Assembly: GCA_963830545.1 (NCBI GenBank)
Contig: CAWHMK010000001.1
Coordinates: 2,418,001 to 2,482,000, forward strand
From: DATGJX01 sp963830545
GTDB lineage: Bacteria > Vulcanimicrobiota > Vulcanimicrobiia > Vulcanimicrobiales > Vulcanimicrobiaceae
Reading direction: 5' to 3'
Length of the DNA: 64,000 nt
In this document: positions 54,149 through 62,305 of the stretch, one piece after another
How the letters are laid out: every line of letters begins with the position of its first letter
How positions within the stretch are numbered: the first letter of the stretch is position 1
Program-made: the position numbers and the translations under genes
The notes under the pieces: model-generated
Seen by the model: the letters and a program-made list of their open reading frames with translations, nothing else
Databases searched by the model: none
What the model was told of the DNA's origin: nothing

Positions 54149-54472
54149 ATGCATGGGCTCATTCCGCACTCGTGCATCGTTTTGACCGAGCGCGAATACG
54201 ATATTCTCAACAAGCCGTTACTACTGCAGCAGTTGGCCCAGCTGCAGCCGGGCTGCAACGCAACGGTCGATTTTCGGAACGTCCGCTATTTCGATGCGTC
54301 GTGCGTCGGCGCTCTGGCGGGAACACTCAAACGACTGCGCGCGAGCGATCCCGCAAGCACGATCGTGCTCGCCGGCCTCGCGTCCGGAATGCGCCGCGTC
54401 TTCGATCTGACCCGACTAGGCCAGATTTTCGAAATTACCGAAAACTCGGGCTGCGCCGACTCTACGTATTGA
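54149..54472 (+). CDS. STAS-domain protein (anti-sigma factor antagonist-like)
   Basis: Single STAS domain of 107 residues: strand, then TVDFRNVRYFDASCVGAL with the phosphorylatable Ser at 51, then helix and a last segment VFDLTRLGQIFEI. It should act by partner switching with an anti-sigma kinase, none of which is in the window. AAAGGGGG precedes the ATG by about nine bases. The upstream direct repeat suggests control by an OmpR-type regulator. Its 3' end overlaps the convergent lipoprotein gene by 11 bases. Confidence 0.83.
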   Translation: MHGLIPHSCIVLTEREYDILNKPLLLQQLAQLQPGCNATVDFRNVRYFDASCVGALAGTLKRLRASDPASTIVLAGLASGMRRVFDLTRLGQIFEITENSGCADSTY

Positions 54473-54926
54473 ACGAATTCAGCGGAACGGGACTGCAGTA
54501 CGTTCCGTTCTGTTCGTTCAGTGAGACGTTCCAGGTAGTTCCCGACGGAAGTTGCGGAATGTTCGAAGCATAGTAGAAGTCCTGTCCGAACGGATGCGGT
54601 CCGCTCCTATCCGATACGGCGGCCAAGTTGCTGCCCTGAATGGGCGGATCGCCGTACTGGTCGGTCAGGATCAGATTCCACTGGCCGTACGTGCTGCTCA
54701 AGTTGTTGTTGTCGCCGTTCGCGACGACGATCACTTGTCCGATGCTTCCGGACACTGTTTGACCGGGCAACGGACTCGCAGACTCCACTTGCGTGCCGGT
54801 GGCGCATTGTATGCTGCCGGGTCCCGGATTCAAGCCGCCGAGAACCCCGCCCAGACCGCTGCCGCCCCCGCAAGCCGCAAGCGCCAAAAGCAGAGGCGCC
54901 GCAAGGCTGAGACGAATGAAAGACAT
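54462..54926 (-). CDS. Small lipoprotein of unknown function
   Basis: Protein of 154 residues with a lipoprotein signal (LAAPLLLALAACGGG; lipobox cysteine near residue 19), a Gly/Pro linker and a compact beta-rich domain (TVSGSIGQVIVVANG ... TWNVSLNEQNG) with two cysteines. No family recognised. The ATG at 54926 is set by the signal peptide and a GGGAG upstream. Antisense overlap with the end of the STAS gene. Confidence 0.7.
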   Translation of the reverse strand: MSFIRLSLAAPLLLALAACGGGSGLGGVLGGLNPGPGSIQCATGTQVESASPLPGQTVSGSIGQVIVVANGDNNNLSSTYGQWNLILTDQYGDPPIQGSNLAAVSDRSGPHPFGQDFYYASNIPQLPSGTTWNVSLNEQNGTYCSPVPLNSFNT

Positions 54927-55026
54927 TGCTGATGCTCCCTTCGTAGGAGCAACGTACGGCGCTCCCCGGATATCCTGTGGGTACGCTGTGAAAAGGGCAG
55001 CTTGAATTCTCGAGGAGAGCAAACGC

Positions 55027-55458
55027 GTGAAGCGCATCATCGTCGGATCGAGTTCGGACGCGCAAGAATATCGCCCACAAACGGGTGACCGGTATGCCGT
55101 TCTCTCGTTCGTCGACGTGGGCGTCGAGGTTCCGCACATAGAACGGCGGCCGGGTTTCGCCGAACGGCTCGTCATTCATGCGGACGATTGTATGCCGGAC
55201 GATCCGCCATTCAACGGCCGGCGCCTGCGCCCGCTATCCGAGTCGCAAGCCAAACAAGTCGCGCGCTTCGTGCATGCCAATGCGAATCGCATCGACACGT
55301 TGTTCATTCACTGCCATGCGGGCATGTCGCGTTCGCCCGGTGCCGCGCTTGCCATTGCGGAAGTGCTCGCGATCGCGGAAATCGAAATGCTGAACGGAGA
55401 AAGTATCGTGCCGAACTCGCACGTACGCGCGTTGGTGCGTGCCGCCCTCGAGCCCTAA
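55027..55458 (+). CDS. Protein tyrosine phosphatase-like, dual-specificity type
   Basis: Protein of 143 residues with the HC-x5-R signature HCHAGMSRSPG: catalytic C96 and R102. The conserved general-acid position may be D52-D54 (HADDC). The fold is that of small dual-specificity or cyclin-type phosphatases found in bacteria, with no added domains. Substrate unknown. GTG start with GGAGAG upstream. Its stop overlaps the convergent Cys-rich gene by four bases. Confidence 0.78.
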   Translation: MKRIIVGSSSDAQEYRPQTGDRYAVLSFVDVGVEVPHIERRPGFAERLVIHADDCMPDDPPFNGRRLRPLSESQAKQVARFVHANANRIDTLFIHCHAGMSRSPGAALAIAEVLAIAEIEMLNGESIVPNSHVRALVRAALEP

Positions 55459-55712
55459 GCTTCGGCGGTCTGCCGGCGATGTGCGGGGTCGGCGGGTTCT
55501 CTACGCTCGACGGAATGCGACTTCGCGAATATTTTCACCATGCCGAAGCCGCCGCAGATGGCGCAGACACGATCCGTGTTGCGCACGCGAAGTTTCGAAC
55601 GCGCGTCGATCGAGTGTACGCCGCACACGATGTGCGAGCTCGGGCACAGAAACACGGCGTCGTTCCCGCATTGCTCGCCGCAGTGAGTATATTCGCAGCC
55701 AATCAGTGCCAT
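55455..55712 (-). CDS. Cys-rich zinc-binding-like protein
   Basis: Protein of 85 residues. The first 60 contain eight cysteines in paired motifs (GCEYTHCGEQCGNDAVFLC, HIVCGVH, RVCAICGG), suited to two zinc sites, followed by a basic tail. No family recognised. A GGAGGG precedes the ATG. The paired knuckles could bind nucleic acid or protein, but nothing shows which. Confidence 0.55.
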   Translation of the reverse strand: MALIGCEYTHCGEQCGNDAVFLCPSSHIVCGVHSIDARSKLRVRNTDRVCAICGGFGMVKIFAKSHSVERREPADPAHRRQTAEA

Positions 55713-55812
55713 AACCGCACCCTCCGAGGTGGGGCTTGGCTACTTAGCGATTATCCGGGCGCATCCTGGCGCTCGCCGTAGTCATTTGGCACTAGTCCGG
55801 CCCCGCCGGGCT

Positions 55813-56232
55813 TCACTCGGAGATGTCGCTGACCATCTTGCCCGTTTTATTCGGCTCGAGCGTCCGCGCAATATCGCCTTGGCTTACGATTCCCACGAGT
55901 TGATCGTCCTCGACCACCGGAAGGCGCCGCACGCGGTTCGCTGCCATGAGGTCCGCGGCGCGTTCCAGCGTGTCATCGGGGCCGACGGAAACGACCTTAC
56001 CGCTCGATATTTCGCCGACGGTCGTCGTTGCGGGGTTCTTTCCCCGCGCCACCGCACTGACCACGATATCGCGATCGGTAACTATGCCGACGAGCTTTTC
56101 ATTCGCACCGCATACCGGCAGAGAGCCGACGTCGTCCGCCGCCATCAATTTTGCAGCACTTTCCAGGGTTTCGTCTTTAGAAACGGTCGTCATGTCCGCC
56201 GTCATGATATCCGATACTCGCGTGTCCGCCAT
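55813..56232 (-). CDS. Tandem CBS-domain protein
   Basis: Two CBS domains in 139 residues, each with VSDIMTADM/VGEISSGKV-like entry and a LPVCG-x-NEKLVGIVTDRDI / LPVVEDDQLVGIVSQGDI core. Single Bateman modules bind adenine nucleotides and act as stress or energy sensors. Stands alone; the partner protein is unknown. Confidence 0.88.
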   Translation of the reverse strand: MADTRVSDIMTADMTTVSKDETLESAAKLMAADDVGSLPVCGANEKLVGIVTDRDIVVSAVARGKNPATTTVGEISSGKVVSVGPDDTLERAADLMAANRVRRLPVVEDDQLVGIVSQGDIARTLEPNKTGKMVSDISE

Positions 56233-56310
56233 GATCTGGTTCCTCTGCTTTCACACTGTTGGTAGAGAAAAAACGTTCCCGCTTACAGCCGTCGCAAACA
56301 TTCGGTAGAG

Positions 56311-56721
56311 TCAACGCTTTTTTCGCGTCGCCGCCGCTCTTTGCGCGCCTCTTTTCCGGGCCGCGGTTTTCTTGTGGCTGGTTCCGTGTCGCTTTCGCGT
56401 TGCAGCGGCCTTGCGTGCAGAATTCTTGCGGTCCGAGGTTGTACGGCCGGTGCCCGGCCGGCGCCCGAGCTCACTCCAATCGGCTTCGGAGATATCGATG
56501 CCGTAATGCTTCGCGGCTTTTTTGATGTTCGCAAACGCCACGGTCCGTTCGTCATCCGTGACGTCGCCGACCTGGTCGAATCGCGCAATGGCGTTTCGCA
56601 CGTGCGAGGCGTCCGTCATCGGTTCTTTACGCTTTTTCGGAAAAGCAAAGACGCTATCGGGCAGGTCGCCGCGTTCGGTCAGTTCGCCGTGCTTTTCGTG
56701 CGGTTTCCACGTGGCTCTCAT
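56311..56721 (-). CDS. DUF6582-like protein with lysine/arginine-rich tail
   Basis: Protein of 136 residues. The first 80 match a small family (LPDSVFAFPKKRKEPMTDASHVRNAIARF, shown here as joined short motifs LPDSVFAF, RKEPMTD and HVRNAIARF). A strongly basic, Ala-rich tail follows (AAATRKRHGTSHKKTAARKR), similar to histone-H1-like or mycobacterial basic tails, suggesting nucleic-acid binding. Function unknown. GGAGGG ten bases before the ATG at 56721. Confidence 0.65.
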   Translation of the reverse strand: MRATWKPHEKHGELTERGDLPDSVFAFPKKRKEPMTDASHVRNAIARFDQVGDVTDDERTVAFANIKKAAKHYGIDISEADWSELGRRPGTGRTTSDRKNSARKAAATRKRHGTSHKKTAARKRGAQRAAATRKKR

Positions 56722-56773
56722 TTTGCAGTCCCTCCGCATTTTCGCGCCTTACGGTATACCCCCACAAAATGCG

Positions 56774-56799
56774 AAAAGTCCCGAAGAACGGGACCTTTT
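56774..56799 (-). terminator. Rho-independent terminator of tRNA-Val
   Basis: On the minus strand a six-base-pair GGTCCCG/CGGGAC-type stem flanked by A4 and T4 lies about 30 bases after the tRNA 3' end. It is short but correctly placed. Confidence 0.55.
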
Positions 56800-56827
56800 C
56801 GGCTGACGGGACGACGAATTTCCAAAA

Positions 56828-56902
56828 TGGTGGGCGGTAGAAGGATTGAACTTCTGACCTCTTCCGTGTCAAGGAAGCGCTCTCCCACTGAGCTAACCGC
56901 CC
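56828..56902 (-). tRNA. tRNA-Val(GAC)
   Basis: Cloverleaf on the minus strand: acceptor GGGCGGT/ACCGCCC, D-arm TAGCTCAGTGGGAGAGC, anticodon loop TTGACAC with anticodon GAC, T-arm with TTCAATC loop, and an encoded CCA. Confidence 0.95.
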
Positions 56903-57001
56903 GCGGCTGGCAACCGGCCGAGTATAGCAAAGGGCCCCGCAGCCGTCAAACGGTTTTTTTCGTTCGCGGTGCGAGGCCCTCTATTGTCTACGATGCGATG
57001 G

Positions 57002-57691
57002 TTAGCGTCGCAGGGAGAAAAGCGGCACCATTTCGCGTTGCCAGGCGCTGTTCACGATGTTTGCCGTGGCGGCGTAGAAGGCGAAGAATGAAGCCGCAAG
57101 CAGGAAGTATCCGCCGAGGATTCCCAGTTCGCGCGCGGAGCCCAAGAACTGGATTGCCGGAAGCGTGTATCCCGCGATTAAGCACGCAGTGATGAGAACG
57201 TAGGCGAGATTCAGACGCATGGCGCCGATCATGAGTGCGAGCGAAATGTAGCCCATGCAGAAGAGGTCGACGGCCAGCAACAGCATGTTGCTCGGGGTGC
57301 GCGGAATCAATCCGGCCACTTGCATCCAGATAAATGCGGCCAGGATGACGTTATTCGCACCGTAGGAGCACATCGCCGTGCCGGCCCACGTATTGGTGCG
57401 TGAGAGCGCGTATAATCCCGCAATGAATTGGCCCACGCCCGCGAAAACGAGCAGCGAAGGCACTGCCGCAATGAGCGAAGCCGGCATGGCCGCCCATCCG
57501 GAAAGCACCCAAGCGATCACTACGGTGCCGACGCAGAACCCGAACAACCCCATCGCGCCGGGATCGCCGATGCGTGCTTCGCTGGTGGCTTCCTGGCGCT
57601 GGACTTCAGTGCTCTCAATTATGGTTTTGACCGGTCCGCCTTCCGTCCATTGCTGCTTGGGCGGACGGGTCAGCGTTGATGAACTGTTCAC
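57002..57691 (-). CDS. GPR1/FUN34/YaaH-type acetate uptake transporter
   Basis: Membrane protein of 229 residues with six helices. The first helix carries GDPGAMGLFGFCVG, a variant of the NPAPLGLxxF signature of the acetate/succinate transporter family (SatP), and NTWAG follows helix 3. The GTG at 57691 was chosen; the frame upstream is not needed and overlaps the promoter. Acetate uptake fits an organism with a PoxB-like enzyme elsewhere in the window, but that link is inference. Confidence 0.82.
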   Translation of the reverse strand: MNSSSTLTRPPKQQWTEGGPVKTIIESTEVQRQEATSEARIGDPGAMGLFGFCVGTVVIAWVLSGWAAMPASLIAAVPSLLVFAGVGQFIAGLYALSRTNTWAGTAMCSYGANNVILAAFIWMQVAGLIPRTPSNMLLLAVDLFCMGYISLALMIGAMRLNLAYVLITACLIAGYTLPAIQFLGSARELGILGGYFLLAASFFAFYAATANIVNSAWQREMVPLFSLRR

Positions 57692-57846
57692 GAGACCTAC
57701 CTCACTTTTCTGTGCCGCGCGGCGCGACGCACGGCCTCTTGAAATACTTCCCATCCGTACGGTTTGACAATGCAAGCGGGCACATGATATCGTAAGAAAA
57801 CTTTTCTCGACCCGCGTACATTGTATGGAAAGGAGTGACGGCAGTT

Positions 57847-57975
57847 ATGATCGCGTTCGTGAAAACCGGTATGTGCCCGCAAATGCTGCGAAATTCGTCG
57901 TGCGCGTTTCACGTCGTCACGCCGATCTGCGGTACGCAGCGCGGAGTCATTTCGAATCGAGGTTCGGCGAGCTAG
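57847..57975 (+). CDS. Possible 42-residue small protein before a terminator
   Basis: Short frame with AGGAG 11 bases before its ATG and a strong terminator 25 bases after its stop. The peptide (TGMCPQMLRNSSCAFHVV core) has three cysteines and no similarity that can be recognised. The region 57692-58047, between the divergent acetate transporter and the next small frame, has no other convincing gene. The unit could also be a small RNA. Confidence 0.35.
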   Translation: MIAFVKTGMCPQMLRNSSCAFHVVTPICGTQRGVISNRGSAS

Positions 57976-58000
57976 ACGCCGCCGCAACCAGCCGTTCGAA

Positions 58001-58025
58001 AGCCTCCGCAACCGGAGGCTTTTTT
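58001..58025 (+). terminator. Rho-independent terminator
   Basis: Eight-base-pair stem AGCCTCCG/CGGAGGCT with a CAAC loop, followed by five T. It closes the short transcript starting near 57800. Confidence 0.85.
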
Positions 58026-58047
58026 ATTACTTGCTTTCTCGTTGAGA

Positions 58048-58248
58048 ATGAGGCGTTTCATGGACCACTGGATCAGTGTTCACATCGACAAACGCCGCGA
58101 AGAACTGTACGCCGACGCCGCTCGCGCACGCATCCTGCGGATGCTCGAGAGCGGCCGAAGTCCCGGTATTCGCGGCCGCATCGCGGACGGAGCCGAATCC
58201 GCCAGCCATGCGTTGGCCACTCTTGCGCAGCGGTTGAGGACTTCCTAA
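58048..58248 (+). CDS. Small helical hypothetical protein
   Basis: Protein of 66 residues, with HIDKRREELYADAARARI and LESGRSPGIRGRI segments, predicted mostly helical. It sits between a terminator and the convergent acetyltransferase. Another ATG is at 58060. No family recognised; a real but unassigned small protein is more likely than not. Confidence 0.4.
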   Translation: MRRFMDHWISVHIDKRREELYADAARARILRMLESGRSPGIRGRIADGAESASHALATLAQRLRTS

Positions 58249-58258
58249 TCGGAGGTCT

Positions 58259-58879
58259 TCAACTGCGCGGCGCTTCGTCTTCACGCAGGAGCGCGTACAA
58301 CGCGTGATCGTAGTAGTCGCCGCGCAAGCGTTGCACTTGGCGCATCACGCCTTCGAGTGTGAATCCAAGGCGTTCCGGAATGCGCCGGCTGCGATCGTTT
58401 TGCGTGGCGACGTGGATTTCGATGCGCTGCAGATCGAGCGCTTCGAATGCATATTCCGCGAGCAGGTGTACGGCTCGAGTCATGATGCCGTGGCCCATGT
58501 GCTCTTTGTCGAGCCAGTAGCCGATGCGCGCGTTTCCGTTCAGCCAGTCGATTTGGTGCAGGTCGACGCTGCCGATGAGCGTGCCGTGCCGCCAGATACC
58601 CCCTTTGAAAGCGCTGTGTTCGTAGGCTTCCTTTTCGGCGTTGCGCAGAAATGCGTACGTGTCCGAAACGTCGATGACGCGATCCATCCAGGACATCCAG
58701 CGTGTCAGATGATCGCGGTTTCTGATCGTCACGTCGTAAAGCGAGTCTGCATCGTCGCCGCGCAGCAGACGAACTTCGGTATGCTCGTCGACGTGCAGGA
58801 AAAAGTCTACGAGTGCCGCGGTTATGCGGGGCGGCTCGCTCAGAGGTCGGCGAGATCGGGCGGCGTTGTCTGCATCCAT
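58259..58879 (-). CDS. GNAT acetyltransferase, RimJ/RimL type
   Basis: Acetyltransferase of 206 residues. The acetyl-CoA loop region is seen in ARIGYWLDKEHMGHGIMTRAV (as RIGYWLD and GHGIMT), with FEALDLQRIEIHV and SRRIPERLGFTLEGV after it. The branch acetylates protein N-termini or small amines. It starts inside the end of the TPR gene (40-base overlap), so it is the last member of that run. Confidence 0.87.
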   Translation of the reverse strand: MDADNAARSRRPLSEPPRITAALVDFFLHVDEHTEVRLLRGDDADSLYDVTIRNRDHLTRWMSWMDRVIDVSDTYAFLRNAEKEAYEHSAFKGGIWRHGTLIGSVDLHQIDWLNGNARIGYWLDKEHMGHGIMTRAVHLLAEYAFEALDLQRIEIHVATQNDRSRRIPERLGFTLEGVMRQVQRLRGDYYDHALYALLREDEAPRS

Positions 58880-60261
58880 ATACTCGTAAACGCTTTCATC
58901 GTTTGCGCAGAACTTACTGCTTGACCGAGCGCTCGTTGCGCCAGCGCCAACCCGTAAAGCGCCCGCGGGTCGTTCGGATAGCGCGCCAATGTCTCGTTGA
59001 ACGCAGTTATCGCGTCGGCATAATTTTTTTGACGGTAATAGAGCGCACCCAGCGTTTCGCCCGCGGGGAAAACGGGAATCTGCTCCGCGCCGTCTTCGCG
59101 CTGTTGGTAAGCCAATGCGCGATCGACGGCATCGACGGCGGCGGGAATCTTCCCGTCATGCTCGTCAATTGCTGCCTCCAGCAACCACCGGAAATCGGCA
59201 TCCGTGTTGCCGTACAAAGCGAGCATTTTGCGCGCATCGCCTGCGTTCCCCAAATGCAGGTCGGTGAGGCCTCGCGACAGCGGGGCGTAAAATTCATTCG
59301 CAGCGCTGGAAGAAGCAATGCGGTTCCACTGTCCAAAACGAGCCCAGGTCGCCCACATGTCGCTGCCGCCGTATTGGCGGCCCACGCGTGCCGCCCACAC
59401 TTGCGCGTTTTGAATATCTCCCAGCATCAGCGCATCGGTCCATCCCGTATACGCATCATGTGCGCCGTATCGCAGTGCGAACGGCCGCTTCGGCTGGGCA
59501 TTCCACTGTTCGCGTAGCTGCCATGCGTATTCGCTGGCTGCCAGTGCCTTTGCGTAATCGCCGACTTCGGTGTAGGTGTGCGCGGGCATGTGCGCCAGGT
59601 GTTCTTCGGCCGGATCGAACGACCAGCCGGCAACACGGTCGGCGCAAACCAACGCCGCACTTCTATCGACAGCATAGTCGTAGGCGTGCATGCACAAATG
59701 GTTGGCGAACAGATCGCTCGGGTTCCGCGCAAGCACTCCATTGATGAGCGCAAAGACCTTCGGAACGGGGTGTTCGACGCCGGTGTGCTCCAGCAGCGCT
59801 TCGGCATACAGCATAGCGGCATCGTCATCGGGCGGGTACGCGCTCACCAGAGCGGCCATCGCGGCGCGGTACTGCGTCTCGTCCGCATCGTGCTGGTCAT
59901 ACGTCCCGGCGTAGCGCTTGACCACCGCATCGATGTAAGCGCGTTCTTCCGAAGATGCGAACGTTTCGAGTTGTTGCGCGATCTGGGCGGCGTCATGTGC
60001 GCGCTCGAATCGCACCGGATCCAACGGCGTGTTGACGTCGCTGCCGTTCGCGAGGGCTTCGCCCCAAGCGGCCATAGCCAAATGCGGATCGCGCCGGAGT
60101 GCGGCGGCAAACGCGAGATCGGCAGCTTCACCGTTATACGCGTACAGAAGAGTAAGACCGCGATCGAAGGCCGCCTGCGCTTTTGTGTCCGTCGTGGTAA
60201 CCGGATGATATGCGCTGGGCGCGAGGCTCAGTGCGGCAACGAGAATAAACGCGCCTATCAC
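58840..60261 (-). CDS. TPR-repeat exported protein
   Basis: Protein of 473 residues with a hydrophobic N-terminus (FILVAALSLAPSAYHPV), then helical repeats: FDRGLTLLYAYNGEAADLAF, HLAMAAWGEALANG, a HMPAHTYTEVGDYAKAL segment and a final TPR pair (PNDPRALYGLALAQRALG). It resembles periplasmic TPR proteins of unknown function. The GTG start overlaps the topoisomerase stop (GTGA). Confidence 0.75.
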   Translation of the reverse strand: MIGAFILVAALSLAPSAYHPVTTTDTKAQAAFDRGLTLLYAYNGEAADLAFAAALRRDPHLAMAAWGEALANGSDVNTPLDPVRFERAHDAAQIAQQLETFASSEERAYIDAVVKRYAGTYDQHDADETQYRAAMAALVSAYPPDDDAAMLYAEALLEHTGVEHPVPKVFALINGVLARNPSDLFANHLCMHAYDYAVDRSAALVCADRVAGWSFDPAEEHLAHMPAHTYTEVGDYAKALAASEYAWQLREQWNAQPKRPFALRYGAHDAYTGWTDALMLGDIQNAQVWAARVGRQYGGSDMWATWARFGQWNRIASSSAANEFYAPLSRGLTDLHLGNAGDARKMLALYGNTDADFRWLLEAAIDEHDGKIPAAVDAVDRALAYQQREDGAEQIPVFPAGETLGALYYRQKNYADAITAFNETLARYPNDPRALYGLALAQRALGQAVSSAQTMKAFTSIWMQTTPPDLADL

Positions 60262-61375
60262 GCCGCTTTCTTCTTGCGTCCCTTCAGCGATTGCTTCAAT
60301 TGGCGCACGGTACGCGACGATTCCGTTTCTTTGGCTCGCTCGCGCAGGAGAGCAAGCACGAATGCTTCCTCGGGCAGAAGGCCTGCCGAATGACGAATTT
60401 TGCCGGGCGAGACCAGTGAGCCGTCTGCGAGGTACGCCTCCAAGACGTGCGGGTGCACGTAGCACTTGCGGCATACGGACGGCGTGTTGCCCAGGCGTTT
60501 CGCGACGTCTTTGATGACCCCGGCAAGATGCTGCTTGCGCTCTGCCTGCGTTTGGGCTTCGTGCTGCTCAGCGAGCATCGTCGCGCACGTGACCGTTCCG
60601 AGCCACGTGCGAAAATCTTTAGCGGAAAAATCCTGCGCCAGAGATGCTCTCGAATGTACTCGTTCACATCGGAGGAATCGATCAGCGCGCGTCGCGCCGT
60701 CATCGTCAACGTATTCGAAGAGTTGCTGACCCGGCAGTTCCTGGCATTGGCGAATGATACCCGCGAGGCGCCGGTCCTGCAGGTCGATCGCATGGCGCAC
60801 GCCGCTCTTGCCGCGGAACCTGAAGCGCACGGTCGAGCCTTCGATCTTCGCGTGTTTGTTGCGCAGCGTGGTAAGGCCGAAGGAACCGTTGTCTTTCGCG
60901 TATTCGTCGTTGCCGACGCGGATCGCGGTCGTTTCCAACAATTGCACGACCGTCGCGAGCACTTTGTCGCGCGGCAACCCGGGCAGTGCGAGATCCGCTT
61001 CGATGCGCTTGCGGACGTCCGGAAGTGCTTCCGCAAACGCGAGCATGCGTTCATATTTCGTTTCGTCGCGAACTTCGCGCCAGCGTTTGTGATAGCGATA
61101 CTGTTTGCGACCGCGCGCATCGCGCCCCGTGGCCTGCAAATGCCCGTTCTGAATCGGGCAGATCCATACGTCGGTATACGCCGGCGGAATTGCCAGAGAC
61201 TTTATCCGCGCAAGTTCGCGTTCGTCCGTCGATCTCTTTGCCGCCGGGCGCGACGTATGCGAAATGCTTGCCGCGGGCGACACGTGTTATGCCGGGAAGA
61301 TCGTCGCTTACGTAGTGGAGGCCCGGCCGCTTTTGCCGACGCGGCGGGATCCGAGAGCGTTTCCGGTGCGCTCAT
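60258..61375 (-). CDS. DNA topoisomerase IB, poxvirus/bacterial type (four apparent frame disruptions)
   Basis: Relaxes supercoils by a transient 3'-phosphotyrosine. Visible parts are LHYVSDDLPGITR, HLQATGRDARGRKQYRYHKR, RVGNDEYAKDNGSFGLTTL, AKDFRTWLGTV and the catalytic Tyr in RKCYVHPHV. The ATG at 61375 overlaps the DUF488 stop (ATGA). Frame changes are needed near 61322-61324 (GGG run), 61221-61232, 60685-60697 and 60638-60655 to join MSAPETL, the N-terminal domain, IDSSDVNEYIREH and the C-terminal half. From 61283 down one frame is open but lacks the N-terminus and garbles about 20 residues. A decaying gene or a local error cluster. Confidence 0.75.
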
Positions 61376-61899
61376 GCGGCTTGAACGTCGTAGCGAAGCG
61401 TACCGTCGGCGCGCCGCACGCCCGCGGTAAGCGCATGCGGTTGCGTTCGGCCGTTCGCCATGAGGTGGTGGACGTCGACGCCGTGCAGCAGCACCGCCGC
61501 GTCGGACACAAGCCGCCGGTGGCAGCGCCACCATAGCGTTTCCGAACACATGATGGCGGTCTTGCGCTGCGGCAGCGACTCGACCAGCGCCGAGAGCGCG
61601 CTCAAAAACGGTTCGGTCTCCATGTAGTCGGCGTATCCGCGAAACGCCGAATTACGCAGCGCGGTGTTGTGCGAGCCGGGTTGCGATTTACGGAATCCAC
61701 CGAGGTCGCGCTCCCAAACGTACTGAGCGCCGCCGTCGGCAGGAACCCACATTGCCATTTTGTCGGTCCAAACCCATGGATGCGTGCGGCTCTTGGGAAC
61801 CGTCCGGACGTCGACGACGCGGCCGATCTCCGCCCTGCGTATGAGCGCGGCGAGTTCGTCCTGCGCGAGCGTCCCGTGCCCGAATGTCACCAGTTCCAC
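61372..61899 (-). CDS. DUF488 family protein
   Basis: Protein of 175 residues. The family pattern is present: ELVTFGHGTLAQDEL, VVDVRTVPKSRTHPWV, GGFRKSQ, FRGYADYM and MCSETLWWRCHRRL, with the paired Cys in CSE...RCHR. DUF488 proteins are uncharacterised. The GTG at 61899 is preferred: a TATACA hexamer lies six bases before it. ATG 61932 is an alternative. Frames further upstream run through a tRNA and are shadows. Confidence 0.8.
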   Translation of the reverse strand: MELVTFGHGTLAQDELAALIRRAEIGRVVDVRTVPKSRTHPWVWTDKMAMWVPADGGAQYVWERDLGGFRKSQPGSHNTALRNSAFRGYADYMETEPFLSALSALVESLPQRKTAIMCSETLWWRCHRRLVSDAAVLLHGVDVHHLMANGRTQPHALTAGVRRADGTLRYDVQAA

Positions 61900-62025
61900 C
61901 CTACTTGTATATCCGCGCGCCCATGCTTTCATACGCGCTGCGGCATGTGCGGCGTCTAATCGAGCCAAGGCGGTAGACAGGGGCGCCCGCGGTAGCGTAA
62001 AATACCCCGGTCCCCGGACAACGAT

Positions 62026-62100
62026 GGGCGCGTCACTGAGTGGGAGAGCATCCGCTTCACACGCGGGGGGTCGTTGGTTCAATCCCAACCGTGCCCACCA
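62026..62100 (+). tRNA. tRNA-Val(CAC)
   Basis: Acceptor GGGCGCG/CGTGCCC with one wobble pair, anticodon loop TTCACAC giving CAC, T-arm GTTGG/CCAAC and encoded CCA. The D-stem is poor: only two of four usual pairs form. Confidence 0.85.
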
Positions 62101-62162
62101 TTTTCGTCCTAGAGGTTCGAGACCGGCCGAGTGCAAATAGTGCTCGCCGGTCGCATGGCGAC

Positions 62163-62239
62163 GGCGCTGTAGCTCAGTTGGTTAGAGCGCCGCCCTGTCA
62201 CGGCGGAGGTCATGGGTTCGAGTCCCACCAGCGTCGCCA
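62163..62239 (+). tRNA. tRNA-Asp(GTC)
   Basis: Acceptor GGCGCTG/CAGCGTC, D-arm TAGCTCAGTTGGTTAGAGC, anticodon loop CTGTCAC giving GTC, T-arm loop TTCGAGT, discriminator G and encoded CCA. Confidence 0.95.
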
Positions 62240-62274
62240 TTTTCCCGGACCGCCCGACGGTGGCCGAGGTGCGG

Positions 62275-62301
62275 AAAACCCTTGATGTGTCAGGGGTTTT
62301 T
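62275..62301. terminator. Bidirectional terminator between tRNA-Asp and TonB receptor
   Basis: AAAACCC and GGGTTTTT-type arms form a hairpin with A and T runs on either side, serving the tRNA on the plus strand and the receptor on the minus strand. Confidence 0.6.
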
Positions 62302-62305
62302 CGTT

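Noticed and set aside
56943..56960. Terminator with seven T upstream of tRNA-Val
   Set aside because: Stem of only four pairs, and there is no plus-strand gene for it to terminate.
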